DNA of 64,000 bases from Liolophura sinensis. Lineage: Eukaryota > Mollusca > Polyplacophora > Chitonida > Chitonidae. The notes beneath the pieces are model-generated. The model did no database searches, was not told where the DNA came from, and saw only the letters and a program-made list of their open reading frames with translations. This document shows positions 57,973-64,000 of the stretch, piece after piece (within the stretch, counting starts at the first letter, position 1; each line of letters starts with the position of its first letter). Where the stretch lies: contig NC_088304.1 in assembly GCF_032854445.1 (NCBI RefSeq), forward strand, positions 4,588,001 through 4,652,000. Reading direction: 5' to 3'. A program made the translations under genes and the position numbers.

Positions 57973-58794
57973 TTGTGTGTGTGTGTGTTTACGTGAATGT
58001 GTGTAAATATGAGATTTGCAAGTTTATGAGTGAAATCAGAATGTACTGCAATCATGAAGCTATTGACACTGTACATTATTAAAAAAAAGCATATAACTCT
58101 ATGTCTGTATCTGTGTGAAAGGGGGAGAAACCAAGCTTATATGAAAGATGTGAAGCTCATTTGCTGTTGTACTTGACTTTGAGGCACTGTGTAACACAAC
58201 AATACAGAAAGAAAAAAATTGAGGAAAAATCAAGTCCATCATACAATTTAAGTGTTCCCAATGTTAGAGTGTTAAGGTAAATGAAGACGGAATAAAAATT
58301 GTTTATTAAGCGAACAAAGTATAGTACCCGTAGTCAAAGTGCTGACAGTGAAATTTCTTAGGATGATATGCTATAATTACATTTTGATTATTTTTTTTTT
58401 CTAGCCACTGAAGTTTTACATTTTGAAATGAGTATCCAGGGTGGTTGTGTTGATTTGCCAGAACCACCTATATACAGTATAGTTTTGTTCACCAAGCAGA
58501 CAGTTTGTGATTTAATTGTTTTCTCTAACTCGACCTTCCAGATTTTGAAGGGTTTTGGGAATAGGGAGTCTTTCCTGCTCATTGCTACCTATGAGATGAT
58601 GATTTTTGTGAAAACTGGTAATGTAGTGTTACAACAACCCAAAGGCCAGTCCGGCTTTGATTGCGGTCGCCACTGCATGGGAATACTTACACTATTGGAA
58701 GGGATTTCTACTCATTCTTCCTGAAACTGTAGCAAATGTTTTGTTGGGTTGTTTGTCAGCTTTGACTGGGATTCATTATACAAAGCAGTCACAT

Positions 58795-59350
58795 CATTAC
58801 AGTGCATTTACCATATGTTGTTATAGTGACGTACATGTATGTATTCACCATATGTTGCTATAGTGATGTATGTATTCACCATATGTTGCTATAGTAACAA
58901 GTATTCACCATATGTTGTTATAGTAAAGAGTATTCACCATATGTTGCTATAGTAACATGTCTTCACTATATGTTGCCATAGTAACATGTATTCACAATAC
59001 GTTGTTACAATAACATGCATTCACCATATGTTGTTGGACGTGTCTTTCCTCCCACCACAGTGCTGGCCGCAGTCACATAAGTGAAATATTATGAGTACAG
59101 CGTATAACACCAATCAAATGAATAAATAAATATCTTGTTAAAGTAACATATGTAATCAACATATGGTGCTCTAGTGACGTATGTATTCACCATATGTTGC
59201 CATGGTGATGTTCTTGTATGTATTCACCATACGTTGCTATTTTGATGTATGTTTTTCCACACGTTGCCATGGTGATGTATGTATCCACATGTTGCCATGA
59301 TGATGAATATATTCACCATATATTGCCATGGTGATGTATGTATTCACTAT
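58795..59350. repeat. about 31-bp diverged minisatellite with SINE insertion
   Basis: ATTCACCATATGTTGCTATA and GTGATGTATGT motifs recur about 15 times. A family A SINE 3' end sits at 59035-59132. Confidence 0.85.
59035..59132 (+). mobile_element. SINE family A 3' fragment inside the minisatellite
   Basis: TTTCCTCCCACCACAGTGCT, CATAAGTGAAATATTATGAG and CACCAATCAAATGAATAAAT; only the 3' third is present. Confidence 0.85.
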
Positions 59351-60436
59351 ATGTTAATTAACATGCACCATAGGGCAGAAGCATATGTTGTGAGTGTTTG
59401 CTATGAAGGTGTGCCTCTGGTGACATCCTTGAGTGGAGCCCTGGCTTAAGTCTACCAATAGAACAAGTGTAGTATTCATGAGGTGACTACAGCAGAAAAT
59501 CCCAGTCACGTAAATTAAAAACAAAATGTATTGTGCAAATCCTTTTTGTAGTTTGGTCAGAGTTTCAAAAAGTGAGAGCTTGGTAAAAGTGTACAAAAAA
59601 AAAAAAAAGAATGCTAGAGAATGTGTATTATGAACTTAATTGCTATTCTGACCTCTTGCACTGATGTTCCATGGACGTGACTGTATATCTTGTGCCCACT
59701 GGTTGTAAATGAACACAAAACCGACCGGGTACAATGATAATTGTTACTGACATAAGGATTTTTATGATGATTGAGCAAACTTGGCTATTTAGTAATAGCA
59801 TTTTATTGAATTACAAAATCGTAACATAAATTGTTAAAAAAAATTATGAAAAAAAAATTTAAAATGACATGTTTTCATGAGTTAGTGTCTAGCTACAGTG
59901 TGTACAAACGCTGCATCAGTGTGCATTGTTACAATCTTCGTAAATCTGTGCAATGTTGTCACATCTGTGTAAAATTAAAATTTTGGACAAAGGTGTAGGG
60001 TGGGGGGTGCGTGTGTGGTTGGGTGGGTAGGAGCGTTGATGTACTTACCCCACACAGCAGCTATTATCACTAGCGGAGTGAAATGTGTATTGGGTAATCT
60101 TTAATGTACATGTGTATGTAATATTGAGTGTATTAAACCATAGAGCATACATATTTATTACAAAATGTGTCTTTGGCATTATTTCTTGATACCTGTACGT
60201 GTATTGATTTAATTAGTTGTTTAACATTACCTTTGGTAACATTTTAGTCATCTCAGAACAATGGTTCCTTGTAGTAGGCCAGTCTTGAGACAAGTGCTAC
60301 CTCACTAAAAGGCTATGCCTAGGACACCAGACATGTAACATGATACAACATAAAACTGATCACTAGTTCTAAGTGCTGTCTTATCATGAGTGCTAGGCAA
60401 TGAAGTACAAATGAACAAAGACTGATGATTTTAATC

Positions 60437-60813
60437 TCAGTAGGGAGCAGGATGTTGCTCGATGGAGAGTGCTCCTAACCAACAAGCTCGCAAAGTGCGG
60501 GTTGAGTTCCTGCTGCGGACAGGGAATTTGCAGATTCCTCGCCTCTCATTGTTCTTGTAGCCTTAATGATACAAATTCGACAGAATGTACGTCTGGGTTA
60601 TTTGGGTAATCGTATATTTGTTTAAGTCCACGTAACTTCCACTAATATGGCATGCAAATCAGGAATGTCACATGTGAGAACGTTTGTCTGTTGATTACCC
60701 AAGGTTGGTGGCTTACCATGGGTGCTTTTCCCCCACTCATAAAACTGCTCGCCATTGTATAAGAGAAAACTTCTTGAGTATGGAGCTAAACCACAATGAC
60801 ACAAATAAATAAG
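60437..60813 (+). mobile_element. SINE family C, sense copy
   Basis: tRNA-like head (ACCAACAAGCTCGCAAAGTG, GGTTGAGTTCCTGC), GGGAATTTGCAGATTCCTC, GTCACATGTGAGAACG and TACCCAAGGTTGGTGG, ending TATAAGAGAAAACTTCTTGA and an AAATAAATAA tail. The end is similar to family A. Confidence 0.72.
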
Positions 60814-61040
60814 CATGACCTGACTTTAAATTGCACCGATCGGTCTCCTGGTCATGAGCTTACAGTGGACACCATAGTTGACACCCTCTAGCCTTTCAGC
60901 ATGGCCTCACTTGGAACTTCATGAACCTGGTTCTCCTGGTTATAAAGTCACAATGAACACTGTAGAGGACACTCTGTAAACTTTCAGCATGACCTGACTG
61001 GAAAGTGAGCAGTAGTTAAGACTGACACTCTTTATCTTTC
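60813..61040. repeat. about 120-bp tandem repeat, two copies
   Basis: GCATGACCTGACTTTAAATT, CTCCTGGTCATGAGCTTACA and GACACCATAGTTGACAC recur as GCATGGCCTCACTTGGAAC, CTCCTGGTTATAAAGTCAC and AACACTGTAGAGGACAC. Confidence 0.65.
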
Positions 61041-61530
61041 ATCATTTTCGTACTTTGAACTAAATGTGTCTTGTGCATAACAGTTCACCGTTCACCCTTG
61101 ATCTCAGTAAGCAATAAATTAATTAGCATCACAAATCATTACGGTGGATATAATGATATATATATGTACATGCAGTGTTTTGGACTGTTTTGCTATCAGT
61201 ACTGCTGTACTTCAATTATTACCTGAACAATGAAATCATTATAGACTATGCTCAAGTGAAATTATGTCAAGGTACACCAGAAGAAATATACACTGATTTG
61301 CTTTTCGAACCTGAAAGCTTTCTATGTTAAACATTATCTCCATCAAACTATTGTATTATACAAAATTTATATAAACGTCTCTAGTTGTCATTTTAGTCTC
61401 CATGGGTTGAGGTATTCAGAATTCATGCTAACACTTACCTTACAGTGTAAGTGTTTAAAGTATGAACATCACCTCGGTAAGATGCACTGATGACAATGTA
61501 CGAGTCTAAACCGGATGTGGATATTGAAAG

Positions 61531-63206
61531 ATGGCGACGGCGTGGTCAGAAATCGAAACTGTTCGCAAAGAAAATCGCCGGGAACTATGTCTTCGAGGGC
61601 CAGAAGTGAAGAAACGGATTGAGAGGAACGGACTTGACGATGAATTGTACACTCTTGGGGGATTAAATTTCTTGGAAATCGCAGATACTCCCCTGACCTG
61701 CCTTGCCGATAGTTTGGGAAAGCTGTCTAATCTGACTTCTCTTCTCTTGCCGAACAACCGGCTTGAGACTTTGCCGAAAAGCGTTGGCGAACTGGTGAAA
61801 TTGAAAACTCTTAACCTCTCGAATAATCAAATCAGCCGGGTTCCCGAAGAATTGACACAACTACCAGAGTTGGAGACGCTTAACCTCAGCATTAATCAAT
61901 TGCCTGAATTTCCCTCTGTCAAAAATTTGAGTCGTCTTCATTTTCTAGATTTGTCTCACAATAAGTTGGAATCCTTGCCGGAAGACATAACCGACTCGAG
62001 TCTGAGTCATTTGAGTCAGATCCGAGCTAGTCAGAATTCTATCAGCGAAATCCCAGGTGACTTTTCACAGTTGCCTCACTTAAATGTGTTGGATTTGTCT
62101 GAAAATGCCATCACTGATGTTCCAGCGAATTTGAGCCAGTGCTTTAAACTGAAGGAGCTAAATCTAAAGGGAAACAAAGTGAAAGATAGGAGATTGAAGA
62201 AACTCATTGACCAGTGCCCAACTAAATCTATTTTGGATTATCTCAATGGGGTGTTGGAAAAGGAGCAGAAGGATGGAGGGGGAGGGAAAGGGAAGGGGAA
62301 AAAAGAGCGTAAGAAGAAGGGAAAGCAGAAGGATGATGCAGAAGAAGTTGAAGACTTGAGAAATCTGCTGCAGGTTTTGAGGTTTTCCGAAGACGAGACT
62401 AAGGTGGTGAAAGTTCAGCCATCTGTCCTTGATGTCCGACCATACATAGTCTGTTGTATCTTCAGAAACATCAACTTCAATCAGTCTGTTAACATGTTTA
62501 AGCACTTCATAACTCTGCAGGTAAAGACCCTCACCTGTATGGACTGTCAAACCCTGTGTATTTATGTATTTATTTGATTTGTCTTTACGCTGTACTCAAG
62601 GATATTTCACTTATCAAACAGTGACCTGCATTATGGTTGCAGCAAGCCAGTAGAGCCTGAGGAAGGCAGTTTTGTGGTAGATATAGTCATTATACATGCA
62701 GGTATCTGTTCATCTGGTTGTTGCACTAATGAGCTGCTGAGAAGCAGTAAGTAGCAAATTAAGTCATTCCCAAGCACTCTGGGCTTTTTCAGAGAAAAGA
62801 TAAAAAATACCTGACTGCCACTGTGGAACATTATTGCATGAAACACCATAAGATAAACAGATAACTTGTACTAATTCAAGTACTTTGTGGACCAAAAGCT
62901 AGCTTTGGCATACGACTCTTGCTTAGCTATAGCTTACAACTTATGTAAAGGTAATTATCTCTAACTCTTCGGGTAATGTAATATGGCCATGGTATTGCTA
63001 AAATATTGCCTAATGTAGTGTTAAGCCATATAATCATTCATTCATTCATTCATTCACCTGGTGTGATTGATGTTGACCTTACTTTCCAGACTCGGTTGCA
63101 TGACACACTGTGTCAGAAGAGACAGGTGGCGACTATTGCCACTCATGACCTGAAGAATGTGCTCATGCCTCTGTCCTATGAGGCTAAAGCACCAGTGGCC
63201 ATTAAG
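61531..63206 (+). CDS. LRRC47: leucine-rich repeat-containing protein 47 (5' part; continues beyond window)
   Basis: Exon 1 is 61531-62520 (330 codons) and exon 2 is 63090-63206 (39 codons), both phase 0. The gene continues past the right edge (human protein 583 aa; 369 aa seen here). The ATG is followed by MATAWSEIETVRKENRREL. Residues about 45-235 are leucine-rich repeats (LSNLTSLLLPNNRLETLP, LKTLNLSNNQISRVPEEL, LNVLDLSENAITDVPANL). Residues 243-270 are a Gly/Lys-rich basic linker. From about 300, DVRPYIVCCIFRNINF, then TRLHDTLCQKRQVATIATHD, begin the B3/B4-type domain related to phenylalanyl-tRNA synthetase beta. The molecular role of LRRC47 is not firmly established; the domain pair suggests a translation-linked scaffold. 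Confidence 0.96.
62558..62690 (-). mobile_element. SINE family A copy, diverged, LRRC47 intron 1
   Basis: ATTTATTTGATTTGTCTTTA, CTGTACTCAAGGATATTTC and TGCATTATGGTTGCAGCAAG, then decays. Confidence 0.7.
62965..63058 (+). mobile_element. SINE 3'-end fragment with (ATTC)n tail
   Basis: ATATTGCCTAATGTAGTGTT then AAGCC and five ATTC units: an unassigned molluscan-type SINE end just upstream of LRRC47 exon 2. Confidence 0.5.
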
Positions 63207-64000
63207 GTAAGATGTGCAGGCTGCAATCCTAAGTCAAGAGATACTCACAATGAAAGACAGCATCTAACTAATGATTATATCCAATGAAAGACTACCATTC
63301 AGAGTATCTCAAACAGCATTAAACATTTTTTCAGATTTTTTCAACCCAGTAAAAGTTTAGTGAAGCTGAAGGCGACCACACCTTTACTCTAGCTCTCTAT
63401 CATTAAAGTTATTTTCCGTATTATAGCCAAAGCAGTAGCCTATGACAGAAAAAAATTGTGGACTTGGGCAATTTAGGCCTTAGTGATAAATAGATTTCTT
63501 GTAAATTGAACATACGGGCAGGATATTTCTGCCACTGCTTGATCATACTGTTAATACAGTCAGCCTGCTATATCATTTACAGGTTAAGTAGCCTGCACAT
63601 GCATGGCCGGAGAATCCCTAGTATAGGTCGTTGTCTGTGGAGGGGTTGTGTTGGTGATTTTGATCCCTTCGAAAATATTTACAAAATTACAATAGGATTA
63701 CTGTACAACTAGATTCATGCTCAATTTTGAAACAAATGGAAACAAGTCTAAGCACCACTGAGACTGATCCAGGTATTTGACTGTCGCTGAATTTTATGCT
63801 TCATTTTTGTGGTGGTGTATGCAAGAAAGACAAAGAAGCAAAATTTAGATTCTTCAGTTCTCATGAACTTGGAGAGAAAAAAAATATATCATAAGATTTA
63901 ATTAATTTTAAGCATTGTCTGATGAAATGCCGTCTTCTTGTTCCCATAAACTTTCGGCATCCCTAATGAATTTGTAACTGACTCGGATAATTGTTCTTTA
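63207..64000. other. LRRC47 intron 2 (partial)
   Basis: Starts with the donor GTAAGATG at 63207. No exon, repeat or RNA gene was recognised before the window ends. Confidence 0.75.

Larger units (their letters stand above)
51990..61530. other. APPBP2 3' UTR and spacer before LRRC47
   Basis: No further intact gene was found in 9.5 kb. It holds two minisatellites just after the APPBP2 stop, a MITE copy, SINE copies, an AT run (57935-57966) and a diverged repeat (58795-59350). Many AATAAA-like motifs occur, so the APPBP2 transcript end cannot be set from sequence alone. Confidence 0.6.

Overview
This is a nuclear genome window from a metazoan, most likely a lophotrochozoan and probably a mollusc. 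The genes have many short exons with canonical GT-AG introns. The non-coding DNA is AT-rich and packed with minisatellites. It also carries many copies of tRNA-headed SINEs whose 3' tail (core GTACGGCGTAAAAC, then ATAAA repeats) resembles the V-SINE/RUDI-type families known from molluscs. The species assignment is inference; the gene models rest on reading frames and matching splice phases.

Layout: (1) 1-930 is a 42-44 bp satellite. (2) 4379-4598 is the last coding exon of an unidentified + strand gene. (3) 8240-9400 is a higher-order minisatellite. (4) 12292-17504, minus strand, is a complete seven-exon NSRP1/CCDC55 gene (478 aa). (5) 17505-23517 is intergenic, with a nest of SINEs and a MITE. 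(6) 23518-33455, plus strand, is a small gene whose product reads as an isolated dynein heavy-chain stalk and microtubule-binding domain with no AAA motor. Its introns hold three large minisatellites and an unexplained minus-strand open frame. (7) 37676-51989, plus strand, is a complete 14-exon APPBP2 gene (576 aa). (8) 51990-61530 is APPBP2 3' UTR and spacer with more minisatellites. (9) From 61531, plus strand, are the first two exons of LRRC47, which runs off the right edge.

The most unusual features are: the stand-alone dynein stalk/MTBD gene; a 92-bp minisatellite in APPBP2 intron 9 grown from the exon 9/intron 9 junction, so that about 21 extra near-consensus 5' splice sites follow the real one; an apparently perfect 893-bp tandem duplication copying the 3' part of APPBP2 exon 1 with its splice donor; several datable SINE-in-SINE insertions with clear target-site duplications; and several SINE families with unrelated heads but the same kind of 3' tail.

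The genes do not form one pathway. NSRP1 is a nuclear-speckle splicing regulator, the dynein-like protein should act on microtubules, APPBP2 is a TPR substrate receptor of CUL2 ubiquitin ligases (also reported to bind microtubules and APP), and LRRC47 is an LRR protein with a B3/B4-like domain. No rRNA, CRISPR array, reverse transcriptase or intact transposase was seen.
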